Positions 10,576 to 20,431 of a stretch of 64,000 nucleotides of DNA are shown here, in pieces. The stretch comes from Prostheceraeus crozeri (Eukaryota > Platyhelminthes > Polycladida > Euryleptidae). The translations under genes were made by a program, and so were the position numbers. Within the stretch, counting starts at the first letter, position 1. Every line of letters begins with the position of its first letter. The DNA lies in assembly GCA_907163375.1 (NCBI GenBank), contig CAJQUW010003011.1:1-64000 (forward strand), written 5' to 3'. The notes beneath the pieces were generated by a model, which was not told where the DNA came from, did no database searches, and saw only the letters and a list, made by a program, of their open reading frames with translations.

Positions 10576-10968
10576 ATGTCTGTAAAACGGAAGGCATCTT
10601 CTCGTCAATCGAAACGGTCCTTCAAACCTTCAAGTCAGTTTAAAAAGGCGTTGCGAAAGTTAAACAGGATACATGATGATAAGAAGAAGTGTAAATTGAT
10701 TCAAAATTCAAGTGAAGATTTCATTCGCGATTTAGCTTTTGCAATACACAAATGTTTACCTATTTACAAGCCTCTATTGAATGCTGGCTCTTTGAATAGC
10801 ATAAAAAAGTTTTCAAATCCAAGGAGTAGTGATAAGAAAAGGCGAAACTTAATTCAGCGCGGTGGTGGTGGGTTTCTAAGTATGTTAAATGATATTGGAA
10901 ACAGTATTAATGGTGTAATCAATAGTCCGCTTGGAAGGATTGCAGCAACTGCTGCAATGTTAATATAA
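10576..10968 (+). CDS. Small basic protein, putative virion core/membrane-lytic-like protein
   Basis: The first half is very basic (SVKRKASSRQSKRSFK), fit for binding DNA. A run RGGGGF near residue 95 resembles the glycine-rich sites cut by adenain-type proteases, and the tail after it (FLSMLNDIGNSINGVI ... AATAAMLI) could form an amphipathic or hydrophobic helix. Basic part, Gly-Gly site and amphipathic part are the ingredients of adenovirus-type minor core proteins, and a matching protease gene is in the same element. Family assignment is inference; length 130 aa. Confidence 0.5.
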   Translation: MSVKRKASSRQSKRSFKPSSQFKKALRKLNRIHDDKKKCKLIQNSSEDFIRDLAFAIHKCLPIYKPLLNAGSLNSIKKFSNPRSSDKKRRNLIQRGGGGFLSMLNDIGNSINGVINSPLGRIAATAAMLI

Positions 10969-11026
10969 CGTTAACGAATCATAAAGTGACACGTCATTAC
11001 TTTGATTGATGAGTCATATACAGGTG

Positions 11027-11034
11027 TATATAAG
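11027..11034 (+). promoter_or_regulatory. TATA box of the gene at 11120
   Basis: TATATAAG, 86 bp before the ATG at 11120, with GTGTATATAAGGA context like the box at 9762. Confidence 0.55.
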
Positions 11035-11119
11035 GAAGACGCTTTAATGATATTTTATCACTTTCAAGTGACAATTCATTTGCGCTGGTTGAAAGCTCCG
11101 AATTAGTACTTGTTGAAAC

Positions 11120-11843
11120 ATGACTCAGAAAATGTATACAATCAGAGAGGAAGGTGACGCTATTGAGCAAGATCTCTTGAAGCTTCGTCCGACACGAAAG
11201 GTGCAAGGGATTGGAAATACATTCTACTTTCAAACCCTGAATTATGGTGATGATTCAAGTTCCATTCTTCCACAGTAATGGCATGTCTACATCAGGGTAT
11301 AGCAATATGAGACAAATGCGAGTGACTTTTCCAAAATGGCAACAGGTGATGTTTAAAACTATTGACTCTTTCGCGAAAAAATGTGTTGAGCTGCCTGAAA
11401 GTGCTCCCACTCATTGGAGAAAGGCATTAGAGGAAGGAGTTGGTTACAAGGAATTGCCGGAATTCGATACACTGTTTTTAAAACTATCGGATCATTTTCA
11501 AGCATTCGATCTCTTTACAAACGCGATGGAATGTGAGGATCTCAAACGGGGTCGCTATATGGGCTTAGTGCACGTTACCGGACTTTATATTGGCTCAAAT
11601 GGTTCGACTGGCAAAGTCGCATCTTTACAAATGAAGGTTCTTCAACTAGTCTATGAACCACTACCAATTGATAAATGCTTAATTAACATTGATAAGACTG
11701 TTTCAAGTGATGAGAAGGAAGAGAGCAAAAAGTGAGGGCGGAAATCTAAAGATGGGAATCCTAAATTGAAGTTGAAGCGCCAAGATGCTGACTTGAAAAC
11801 TTTCTATAATCCTAATTGTGATGAGGAAACACAAATGTTTTAA
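11120..11843 (+). pseudogene. Unrecognised Polinton structural-region gene with frameshift and stop
   Basis: The first frame (11120-11278, beginning MTQKMYTIREEG) overlaps a second frame (11244-11735) that lacks a good upstream start. The first frame ends in a tyrosine/serine-rich stretch where the second begins, so they look like one gene with a frameshift near 11240-11275. The second frame ends at TGA (11733-11735), but the same frame stays open for 35 more lysine-rich codons to TAA at 11841-11843, suggesting a premature stop. Visible blocks: FPKWQQVMFKTID and EFDTLFLKLSDHF. I recognise no domain. Position before the ATPase gene fits a virion protein. Confidence 0.45.
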
Positions 11844-11968
11844 TTTGTAAATGTAACTTGAAAGTTTCCATTCTGAATGTAAATAAACGTGATCTGGAAC
11901 ATGTGTCTGTTTTGTTGTTCTAAGCAAAATTAGCGGGATGATGAGTTTAATGTTAGTGGAATTATAAG

Positions 11969-12604
11969 ATGACAGATTTTCGTCTATTCACTGATCGCAC
12001 AATGTGTGTCGCTGGACCAAGTCAGTCCGGTAAAACTACATTTGTAACTCAATTGCTACAATATAGAAATGAATTGTTTAACAAGGAAATTAAGAGAGTC
12101 AAATGGTTTTATGGAATATTTCAACCACAACTACATTCTGCACTTCGCCAGAAAGGTTATGAGGTGAAGCAAGGGTTGCCATCAACTGAGGATATCAAAG
12201 CAGGTGACTTATTAGTATTAGATGATCTATTGCGTGGAAGCAAATCTTCAAAGGATGTAACTGAAATGTTCATTCAAACTGCACATCATAGGGAAGCTTT
12301 TATTATCTACATCACCCAAAACATCTTTGATGGAGGGAAAGAGCAAAGAACTAGAAGTTTGAATACACATTATTTGGCAATATTTAAAAATCCAAGAGAT
12401 AGCAGTCAGATACATCATCTCAGTAGACAAATATTACCTCAACAACCTAAAGTACTTTCAAAAATATATGAAGATGTAACAAAGAAACCACATGGCTATC
12501 TATTTATTGATCTAACCGAGGAATGTCCGGAACGACTTCGATTTCGAACAAATATCATACCTAATTCCGCTGAACCAATGACAGTTTTCTCGGCTCACAG
12601 TTAG
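11969..12604 (+). CDS. Packaging ATPase of FtsK/HerA (A32-like) type
   Basis: A Walker A motif GPSQSGKTT at residues 16-24 and a Walker B LLVLDD at 81-86 are followed by a strand ending in a polar residue (FIIYITQN), the order seen in Polinton and poxvirus A32 genome-packaging ATPases. Length 211 aa is near the usual size. The enzyme is expected to pump DNA into the capsid built by the hexon and penton proteins encoded downstream. The frame is uninterrupted and starts 10 bp after a TATAAG-like word. Confidence 0.88.
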   Translation: MTDFRLFTDRTMCVAGPSQSGKTTFVTQLLQYRNELFNKEIKRVKWFYGIFQPQLHSALRQKGYEVKQGLPSTEDIKAGDLLVLDDLLRGSKSSKDVTEMFIQTAHHREAFIIYITQNIFDGGKEQRTRSLNTHYLAIFKNPRDSSQIHHLSRQILPQQPKVLSKIYEDVTKKPHGYLFIDLTEECPERLRFRTNIIPNSAEPMTVFSAHS

Positions 12605-12643
12605 TTTTAAGCAATGTACTTTGTTGCCTTATTATTTTCAAAC

Positions 12644-13294
12644 ATGTCGTATTCAAAGATGGTAGTCATTCCTCAAGAGGAGTATGTACAATTGACTACA
12701 TTACAAAGTGCACAGGAAGTCAAAAATATAGATCAACCTATTACGAATCAACTTAAGGAACTAACACAAAAGGATATGGAAATTCAGAAGATTAAGGATC
12801 CCTATCGCCAAATGCAGTTAGCAGCTGAAAACATCGATGAGAGGCGACAGATTCGTGACAAGTTGCGACGATTTATAACCTTGTCAACACCTCGACCATA
12901 TCGTGTGCGCGCTGAGCGATTATTTGACTTCATTGACCCACATGTGAAGTTCAATGAGAGAGGGGAGATATTAGATGAAACAACTGGTGATGTTATTAGA
13001 AACAGTCACATAGATGACCTTCTACAATATGCTGTCAGAGATGTAAGGCGAAAGCTAGGTGCACCACAAGGGTGGACATATTTTCAGAAAATTTTATCTG
13101 ATCAAAATGTACCTCACAATATTATTGGAGGACCGACTGTGAATGAGTTGGATAAGGGTCACTTACAAGATGGATCAAAAAGTAAAACACCCACGATGGC
13201 GGGCAAGCGAGAGCTTCATGATCCCGATGATCTGCAACCAAAAAGAGCTTCTAGGCGCTCAATGCGTGTTGCGAAGGAGTATAGTAAATATTAA
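12644..13294 (+). CDS. Conserved-type Polinton protein of unknown function
   Basis: A highly charged, probably helical N-terminus is followed by RRFITLSTPRPYRVRAERLF and a block reading VKFNERGEILDETTGDVIR then NSHIDDLLQYAV. I have seen the GE ... G-I-x-S-H-I-x-D-L-L pattern in Polinton proteins encoded near the ATPase, but know no function for it. The C-terminus is basic (QPKRASRRSMRVAK). The start chosen is the ATG at 12644; an in-frame ATG at 12614 lies only 10 bp after the ATPase stop. Confidence 0.6.
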   Translation: MSYSKMVVIPQEEYVQLTTLQSAQEVKNIDQPITNQLKELTQKDMEIQKIKDPYRQMQLAAENIDERRQIRDKLRRFITLSTPRPYRVRAERLFDFIDPHVKFNERGEILDETTGDVIRNSHIDDLLQYAVRDVRRKLGAPQGWTYFQKILSDQNVPHNIIGGPTVNELDKGHLQDGSKSKTPTMAGKRELHDPDDLQPKRASRRSMRVAKEYSKY

Positions 13295-13328
13295 GCAAAT
13301 CTGAATTAAGCCTTGCCTCTCTCATATC

Positions 13329-13655
13329 ATGTCGTTACAAAAGTTTTGCTGTTGTTTGAAATCTGCGCTCGAAGGTAAAGGAGAAGAGGGCATAGAGGTT
13401 GATATCAATTGTGTTAGCAGTTGCTGTGCGAGTAATACACGTGCAAATCAGAACAAAGACGATGAGTACAGCAGTGAAACTCAGAAAGATTTATTACGAC
13501 TTAAATCACCCCGCAAGTTTCAGTCGTCCAGAGGTTCTAGCTCGTGCAGCAGGTGTGGGAATAGAGAAAGTCAAGAAGTTGTTAAGGAGTCAACCGACTT
13601 ACACTCTTCACAAAAATTCGGGAAAGCGGTTTCCAACGAGAAAATATGTTGTTAA
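13329..13655 (+). CDS. Possible small cysteine-rich ORF overlapping the integrase
   Basis: A 108-codon frame beginning MSLQKFCCCLKSALEG. Its second half overlaps the integrase start in another frame and is serine/arginine-rich, as expected for a shadow. The first 44 codons are free of overlap and have clustered cysteines. It may be a small real gene or the leader of the integrase. Low confidence. Confidence 0.2.
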   Translation: MSLQKFCCCLKSALEGKGEEGIEVDINCVSSCCASNTRANQNKDDEYSSETQKDLLRLKSPRKFQSSRGSSSCSRCGNRESQEVVKESTDLHSSQKFGKAVSNEKICC

Positions 13656-14545
13656 CAATATAGATAGTCAATGGCAAGCGGACTTGGCTGACATGCAACA
13701 GATATCACAGTACAATGATGGCTATAAAAACATCTTAACTGTAATAGATATTTTATCTCGCTATGCTTGGGCACGTGCGCTGAAATCTAAACGAGGACCA
13801 GAAGTTGAAGCGGCTTTTCAGAGCATTTTCGATGAGGGGCGTGTTCCGCAAAGAATACAGACCGATCAAGGAAAGGAATTCGAAAACTCTCATGTTCGAA
13901 GTCTCCTTAAAAGTAATAATGTGGAATTGTTTAGTGTCAAAAGTGCTTATAGAGCTGCCATGGTTGAGAGGTTCAATCGCACACTGAAGACAAAAATATG
14001 GCGCTATTTCACTGCAAAAAATACACATGTTTGGGTAGGTGAGTTGCAGAAATTTGTTAAGAATTACAATGAAAGCTACCATCGAATCATTAAGATGAAA
14101 CCAGTTGATGTTACCCCAGATAATGCGATGGATGTATGGCTTCGATTGTGTGATAAGAAAGCAAAAAACATTTCCAATGAAAAGAAAATTAATGTAATAG
14201 AGTTCGGATTTCAAATGTTAAGTCTACATTTGAGAAGGGGTATCTACCTATTTGGACTGAAGAAGAGTTTTTGTAGATGAAGTAAATACAAAATTTAGAC
14301 CCACCATGTATAAATTAATAGATTACCATGGCAATCCAATTTAAGGAAAATTTTACTCTTATGAATTGCAAGTAGTAGACAGAAGTGAAGAGGTGTATAT
14401 GATTGACAAAATAATTAGGAAGAAAGGTCATGGCAATCAAAGGAAATATCTAGTTAAATGGAAAGGATATCCTGATTCATTCAATAGCTGAATAACGCAC
14501 CAGGATCTACAAAATGTGGAGGTGGGAGACACTCGTAACTTTTAA
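13462..14545 (+). pseudogene. Polinton integrase (rve/DDE) with C-terminal chromodomain, broken at the 3' end
   Basis: The N-terminal part has a helix-turn-helix-like block (FSRPEVLARAAGVGIEKVKK). The core carries the DDE triad: D in WQADLADM (about residue 74), D in QTDQGKEF (135) and E in MVERFNRT (169). The frame then breaks. Relative to the expected reading there is a shift near 14215, another at the T-run near 14270, an in-frame TAA near 14342 and a TGA inside the chromodomain (after YLVKWKGYPDSFNS) where a tryptophan codon is expected. The chromodomain region is about 14395-14520. Polinton integrases make the 6-bp target duplication seen here. Catalytic core intact, targeting tail degenerate. 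Confidence 0.85.
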
Positions 14546-14585
14546 GCTAATATAGCATGTGACTTCTTCCATATATGAGTTCAAC

Positions 14586-16161
14586 ATGTCTACTAACTTC
14601 AACATCATTCTTCCAAGCAATAGCAACCCCAAGACATTCCCAAGTAACAAACCATCTCTATACTCGGTTGAATTCGCTAATCCAATTACTCTGCATGGAC
14701 CCCATGAAGTTGCTCTAACTGAAATTACTTACTACAACGATATCAGTTTGCTAAAAAACAATTATTGCGAATTACATAAAGAAGTACGAGAGAAGGATGA
14801 TTGTTTTCGCATATTTCACAATAGTCTGCATGGTACATGGGCTTTTCATCATCTAACTTTACATCCTTTTTCAACATCTTTACCATCTGTCCAAAACATG
14901 ATTAAAATTCAAAAGGCATTTGCAACGTCAACTTTTGATTCTAAGGTTCCCACAATGAGCTTGCAGGATACAGAAAAGGAAATCGGTAGAATGTTTGAAC
15001 GAATAAATGATCTCTTCAAGCTGACTTTGAATAAATTCTACAAACCAGTCATAAAGGGGTCAACAAAATTGATGAAGGAAGGGAAGCATGTTCTTCTTGT
15101 ATTAGGTAAGGATTTGAGTCATACTTTTGGGTATTCCAGAACAACTTTCTCATCAAGGTATTGGTACAATGGACGTGGGTGGAATTCGGAGAGGAAAGTC
15201 ACTGATTTTTAATGTAGAATTGTGCCATTGTATGCAATACAAAAAAGGAGCATCCGAGTAAAAAATCAATTTGAGGTCATTAGAAATGTTGAAGACTTTG
15301 CAAGAAAGTTTCAAGGATCAGTGCCAGAAACGTTAATGACTTGTGAATATAAGAAAGAGAAGGTAACTTTATTTACTGTTGAAACGGAGGCAGAATTTCT
15401 TGTTTTTACTAAAAAGACACCATTGGAAAAGTCTGATTCCGCTGTTATTGAATTCGGATCTGAAATGATTGGGATGTTTAAGGGCCTTGAAAGCGCACCT
15501 TGGTTGACAGAATTAAATGATACATTCAAGGTTCAATTGTCCTCTTCTAAACTCAAAGCATCAACAAATGCTTCATGGGATATCCACGTATACAGCGAAG
15601 ACATATTGATTGATGATTTGTCTACTTCCAGTGAACTTGTAAAAAGAGCTAATTTGAACATTGAAAGCTTGAAAGCGCCATCTGAATTGTGTACAAAGTT
15701 AAATGAGTTTGGTGTAGATTACCTTGATGCAGATGAATATCACTTTTCTTATGACCCACATAAGAAACGCATGATTCTAAAGGTAGGGAAGAACTCTCTT
15801 ATCAAGCTGGATAGCGTGTTAACGACCACATTGGGATTCTCAAAATCAACTATTTATGAAGGCACATCAATAGGTGATACAGCCCAATCACTAGAGCGTG
15901 ATATAAGTAACTTATACGTCTATTGTAACATTATTGAATATACAAGGGTTGGCGACATTGAGGCCCCACTTCTGCGCACATTTCCTCTCTCATCCATAAG
16001 GAAGCAACTAATCAATCGAGAATTTTTTAACACAATATCTACCAATCAGCCGAAATTTCATCAATAGAATTGACATATCAATTCATGATGACGCAGGAGA
16101 AGTAGTACCGTTCTGTGGTGGTGTTACTGTTTTGACCCTACATATTAGGTCAAGAGAATAA
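14586..16161 (+). pseudogene. Penton-like minor capsid protein of the Polinton, broken
   Basis: The N-terminus NFNIILPSNSNPKTFPSN and HEVALTEITYYND is characteristic of the Polinton minor capsid (penton-like, single jelly roll) protein. One in-frame TAA (15210-15212) interrupts it after about 208 codons; the same frame continues to 16067. The typical C-terminal strand (IDISIHDDAGE ... VLTLHIRS) lies in the next frame to 16161, showing a frameshift near 16060. A related protein, intact as far as seen, lies at 62846-63991. The in-frame ATG at 14559 is less likely as the start. Confidence 0.8.
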
Positions 16162-16204
16162 GGCTTTACGCTATTATGCCTTCCATAGTTATTCAATAGT
16201 CATA

Positions 16205-16687
16205 ATGACAGGCATTTACAGTAGACCATCATATCAGAGCGGTTATCCCCTGTTTGTTGGAGGTAGACGACAAGTTGGAGCTGGCATATTTGGTGCACTA
16301 AGACGTATGGTTCTTCCAACACTCATAAAGTATGGCGTACCAATCATGAAGCGTGTTGGAAGCAGGGCTTTAGATTTTGGTGCAAATGTTGCAGCTGATG
16401 CGCTTCAAGGTGAGGATATCGGTGAATCTATGAAAATGCGCACGCAGCAATCTGCCATAGATGCATTAGATGATTTAACAAAGACGAGACGTACAGTTCG
16501 GAAGAAGCGTAGGAAGTCAAGACAAGTTGGATCCGGTCGAGTTACTAAGCAAAGACGCAGGAAAAGTAAAAAGCCGACTAGAGCAGCACGTTCTAAATCT
16601 AGACGTGGAGTGAAAACAAGAAAGCGCAAACGAAATTCCACAGCGACTAGAAACAAGTCAAAACGAAGGAAGACAACATATTTGTAG
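16205..16687 (+). CDS. Basic virion core protein (adenovirus pVI/core-like)
   Basis: The first half has a glycine-rich GGRRQVGAGIFGALRRMV, a possible adenain cleavage site followed by an amphipathic segment, then an alanine-rich helix (ALDFGANVAADALQGEDIGE). The last 65 residues are extremely rich in Arg and Lys (TRRTVRKKRRKSRQ, SKRRKTTYL), fit for condensing DNA. This architecture and the position between penton and hexon genes are usual in Polintons and adintoviruses. Intact, 160 aa. Function by analogy only. Confidence 0.65.
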   Translation: MTGIYSRPSYQSGYPLFVGGRRQVGAGIFGALRRMVLPTLIKYGVPIMKRVGSRALDFGANVAADALQGEDIGESMKMRTQQSAIDALDDLTKTRRTVRKKRRKSRQVGSGRVTKQRRRKSKKPTRAARSKSRRGVKTRKRKRNSTATRNKSKRRKTTYL

Positions 16688-16697
16688 AGCTAATACG

Positions 16698-17978
16698 ATG
16701 CAGAGTATCAATTCGGCTTTGTGTTTCTTCGATTCTCCCCCTCATCAGACATACATCATCTCCTCAACAATTGTAGACATAGTCCCCACAACAAATATCG
16801 ATGGTAACCAACAGCCTATTCAGTTTGATATACCTGCCAATCCTCAAGATTATATTGACTGTCAATCCATTGATTTAGAGTTGTGTATACAAATTAAGAA
16901 GACTGATGGTACAAATATTGATTCATCTAAGGATAAAGTGGGATTGGCACATCTTCCTATTGCCAGTCTGTTCTCAGATGTGTATCTAATATTGAATGAC
17001 AAACAGATTGAAGGAGGGGATCGAGCATATCCATATGGAGCATACATACATACAATGACGCAACTTCAAAAGCAAGCTAGACAGTCACACTTGCAAGTTT
17101 CTGGGTGGTATGATGATCAGCAAGGGAAATTTGATGATGTCTCAAATACAGGGTTAAAAAGACGAATGGATTTAACAGCGGATTCAAAGGAATTATACTT
17201 GAAAGGACCTGTCTATCTTGATTTCCTTCGTCAATCTAGATATCTGCTATCACAGGTTAAAATGCAAATAAAATTTATTCGTGCAAATCCTGAGTTCGCG
17301 TTAATGGCTTTTGGAGCTACAAACTATCAAGTCAACATAAGTAATGCCGTGCTCAAGATGCGAGTAACAATGAACCCGTCAGTCATCAACGAGCATGCGA
17401 CAGGATTGAGGAAAAACAATGCAATATATCCAGTTAATCACAGTGTGTTGACAAACTTCACAATTGGTGCGGGATCATCCTCACATGCCTACCCAAATCT
17501 TTTTCCCACTGCAATGCCAAAGGCAGTGTATATCACATTTATGGAAAATGAGGCATTCATTGGTGCTTTTGAAAAGAATCCATTCAATTTCCAACACTTT
17601 AATGTTGGCAAACTAGCACTCTACCAGGATAGGAAATTTGTATCTTGCAAAGCATATGAGCCTAATTTCAAAGATGGCAAATTCGCACGTGAATATGGTT
17701 CTACTTTCACCGCCCTCAACATGTTTAATACTGATGATTCAAATGGAATTACAATGGATATGTAGAAGAATGGCTACTTCTTCATTATGTACAACCTCAC
17801 AGCAGATGCAGATCTAGGTGGTGAAAGCGTAGGAGTTACAAAGCCTGGAAATCTACGACTGGAGGTATCATTTGAGTCACCTTTGAAGAAAACAATTACT
17901 TGTCTCATTTACGCTATCTATGATAGCAAAGTTGAGATAACAAGAATGAGAGACGTGACTGTCAGCTATCAGAGATGA
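16698..17978 (+). pseudogene. Hexon-like major capsid protein (double jelly roll), one premature stop
   Basis: The sequence matches the Polinton major capsid pattern: FDIPANPQDYIDCQSIDLEL near the start, LPIASLFSDVYLILNDKQIE, a conserved YPYGAYIHTM block and PVYLDFLRQ. A TAG at 17763-17765 cuts the frame after MDM, but the same frame continues with KNGYFFIMYNLTAD to the end at 17978, so the stop is a recent point change or an error. The gene's TGA overlaps the protease ATG by four bases (ATGA). Expected to form trimeric capsomers with the penton-like protein. Confidence 0.82.
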
Positions 17979-18388
17979 GTAACTTAAGCAACATAGAAAT
18001 CTTGAGGAAAAAAAGGAAAGCTCATCTCTACTCCAAGACAATATTTCTCAATGTCTTTTCTAGAGATAATTTACCTGATTCAATTCCTTTCTATCCTTGT
18101 TCGCTTATCATCAATACGGATACCAACAATCTTCCCGGAAAACATTGGATTGCTGTATACATCAATCGTTACAAAGTGGCCGAATATTTTGACTCTCTTA
18201 ATCAACCTCGTTTACATGATATCGCATTATGGATGAACAGGTTCTCCTGGACTGTTAGGAAAGTGACATCGTTCCCACTTCAAAGTAATACATCTCTAAT
18301 GTGCGGTGGCTATGTACTCTATTTTGTCAACGAGAGACCATTGAAAAATAACTGTAAAAGTGCTTTAGAACTATTTTCGAAAGACTGA
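17975..18388 (+). CDS. Adenain-type cysteine protease (maturation protease)
   Basis: The Ulp1/adenain catalytic layout is visible: His57 in GKHWIAVYI, Asp73 in EYFDS, the oxyanion Gln103 in FPLQSN and the nucleophile Cys110 in LMCGGYVLYFV. At 137 aa it is compact but appears complete. It would process core and capsid precursors at Gly-Gly-type sites such as those in the two basic proteins of this element. The ATG overlaps the capsid gene's stop. Confidence 0.85.
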   Translation: MSNLSNIEILRKKRKAHLYSKTIFLNVFSRDNLPDSIPFYPCSLIINTDTNNLPGKHWIAVYINRYKVAEYFDSLNQPRLHDIALWMNRFSWTVRKVTSFPLQSNTSLMCGGYVLYFVNERPLKNNCKSALELFSKD

Positions 18389-18928
18389 TTATTTCTAATT
18401 ATTTATAATTTATAATTATTAAAGTCGAAAGACTGTGATGTAATTCTTACTAAATGTGTCGAAACAGTTTTGAAATAAAGTTTTATGTTGCATCATTAAC
18501 TTGCTCTCTTTTTCCAAAACAAGGGTTTATAAGGAAAACAAAAACATGTTCATATTTCATGTCAGTTGGATATGACCATGCATCTCTGTTGCGGCTGCAA
18601 GGTGGCCTTATGGAAAACTTTAACTGTGACAGCACTTCAAAGGCGGAGTGGACTACCAGTGAAGTGTACACGAGTGTGAGCATGACTTCACCAACAATCA
18701 GACATTTCATCAATGGTGTGATGACTTCCTAAAGATCATGGAGTCGCCTGAGGGACGTGATCTGTACCCATCATTTATTTTTCATGCTTAAATTAAACTT
18801 ACATCGTAAATCTCTTGTCTTTTTCACTTTAAACATAGTTCTGGAATTGGTTTTCTTATTGGGGAGCAACTAAATCATAACTGCACATTAAAGTTTCACA
18901 TCTAAGTAGTGCTACATTTAAAATAATT
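18389..18928. other. Non-coding stretch between protease and right TIR
   Basis: A 92-codon plus-strand frame (18454-18732) lacks any family resemblance or promoter signal. AT-rich hairpin-like words (TTATTTATAATTTATAATTATT) follow the protease stop. No room for, and no trace of, a polymerase gene. Confidence 0.5.
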
Positions 18929-19231
18929 GTCACAATAGTCGCAATTGAGCAAACCCATTCAAAATCAAACAACGGACGTCTATCGGTGCGTACCCAAGTA
19001 CTCAGAACCAAGTCGCACAAGTTCGATCATAGACGTTCCGAAACGCAATGTACTCAACCCAGTCTACCAAACACATGTACCTATCCAAGAAGATAGAAGT
19101 CATACATGTTCCTATTCATAACACTGAATTATACATGTACCTATCCATGTTCCGATTGATAACACTGAATTTTACATGTACCCATCCATGTACCTATCCC
19201 TATCATAGTAGGGCACAGTTTTCACTACCGG
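18929..19231. repeat. Right terminal inverted repeat of the Polinton
   Basis: Inverted copy of 8814-9107, ending ...CAGTTTTCACTACCGG, directly followed by the CCAAAG duplication. Four terminal bases (CCGG in complement) are extra compared with the left end. Confidence 0.9.
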
Positions 19232-19237
19232 CCAAAG
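19232..19237. repeat. 6-bp target site duplication of the Polinton (right)
   Basis: CCAAAG, identical to 8808-8813. Confidence 0.75.
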
Positions 19238-19496
19238 TACTCAACCATAAGCTATCGGTGATAGAAAAACTTATATGTCTATGCACGCAGTTACCTATAA
19301 CTCTTCTTAATATCTATAATGTCTAAAAGCTCATCTATGTCCATATATTTCTTCTTTTTGAAAATACAAATACATTCATTAGTCCCTTGAAAAGTCTGTA
19401 AAACAGACGCAACCAGTGGGGAGAATTCATTAGTTTTAGTTGACTTCTATTGGGATTTTATTTTACTTAAAATGAAGAAAAAGGGAAAAAACAGAG

Positions 19497-19988
19497 ATGG
19501 TGTTCTATTTTAAAGGCCAGCTTACATCAAATTACCGGATAGAAGAAAAGCGCATCCAGAAGATTATCAAGGATAATGTGAAGGGAAAAGTTGAATCATG
19601 CGATGTCCATGTGCGAGTGTATTACAAATATGTCAAATTGGTTAACTCAATAAAAACAAAAATGGACAGGTTTCATTCAAAAAACAATGTGGTGTACCAA
19701 TATGCATGTCCAGAGAGCATATGTAATAATGCTCACTACATTGGATATACCACAAATTTGTTGAATGTGAGAATGAAGCAACACGAAAATAATGGTTCGA
19801 TAAAGTCTCACCACATGAAAGAACACAAACAAAAACCAAGAGACTTAACAAACAACACAAAAGTTATAGTTCGCTTTTCAAATGCTAACACCCTACAAAT
19901 CGCTGAAGCAATACTAATAAAGGAAAATGCTCCAGTGCTAAATCAACACGACAAGGGATTAACAAGACACTTAAATATCATTTCTTGA
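19497..19988 (+). pseudogene. GIY-YIG retroelement C-terminal fragment (Penelope-like)
   Basis: The frame shows VFYFKGQLTSNYRIEE, then the GIY-YIG core NVVYQYACPE and AHYIGYTTNLLNVRMKQH, and a terminal LIKENAPVLNQHDKGL, which is the usual end of such proteins. No RT motifs remain. Its 3' flank (to about 20230) ends in AATAAA-like words. It is distinct from the fragments at 5368-8770. Confidence 0.65.
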
Positions 19989-20245
19989 TTTCTATTCTTT
20001 CACAACTTCAATATGACATCAAATCCTCCCTGAAAACCTATGAACGTGTAACCTACATCCAGTATTATATCTTTGAGCTTTCTGTATAGCATTTTGGTTG
20101 AGACTTTTTGAATTTCAACCACAGCTCATCATTTTGTTAATATGTTAGCTTGAAAATGGTCTATGTACAGAAGACCGAAACGTAGCCGTCAATAAAATGT
20201 AAATATTTTGCAATAAAATGGTACTCATTCATCGTCATCAAAACA

Positions 20246-20431
20246 TTGACAACAGCAGAATTACAACAATATAGAAGAACAGAAAAACTTCTGAATAAAT
20301 GTATCAAATTGGAAAAAGACATTCAATTTAACATCACATGTGAAGAAAACAATTTATTACCAAATTATACGAAGATCAGTAAAAAGAATCAACACAAAGT
20401 ACATCACAAATTAGCAGAAAAATTTCAATGA
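20246..20431 (+). pseudogene. Possible N-terminal fragment of a second retroelement copy
   Basis: A 61-codon frame (LNKCIKLEKDIQFNITCEEN, LLPNYTKI) resembles in style the N-terminal region upstream of RT in Penelope-like proteins. It sits directly after the 3' end of the preceding GIY-YIG copy, as expected for the partial head-to-tail arrangement these elements form. The resemblance is weak and from memory. Confidence 0.3.

Larger units (their letters stand above)
8814..19231 (+). mobile_element. Polinton/Maverick (endogenous virus-like DNA transposon), 10.4 kb, lacking PolB
   Basis: Long terminal inverted repeats, a 6-bp target duplication and the Polinton core gene set define it: integrase with chromodomain, packaging ATPase, penton-like and hexon-like capsid proteins, adenain-type protease. 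All genes are on the plus strand. The usual protein-primed DNA polymerase gene is absent, and there is no gap large enough to hold one. Several genes are broken by single stops or frameshifts, so this copy is decaying. Confidence 0.92.

Noticed and set aside
18454-18732. 92-codon frame after the Polinton protease
   Set aside because: No promoter, family resemblance or conserved block; the minus strand is equally open.
20150-20200. Hammerhead ribozyme in the 3' region of the Penelope-like fragment (GGTC ... GACC followed by GAAAC)
   Set aside because: The CUGANGA half of the core is not present in a usable position. A similar candidate at about 6591 (CTGACGA ... GAAA) lacks a clean stem II. 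Worth a model search but not supported.
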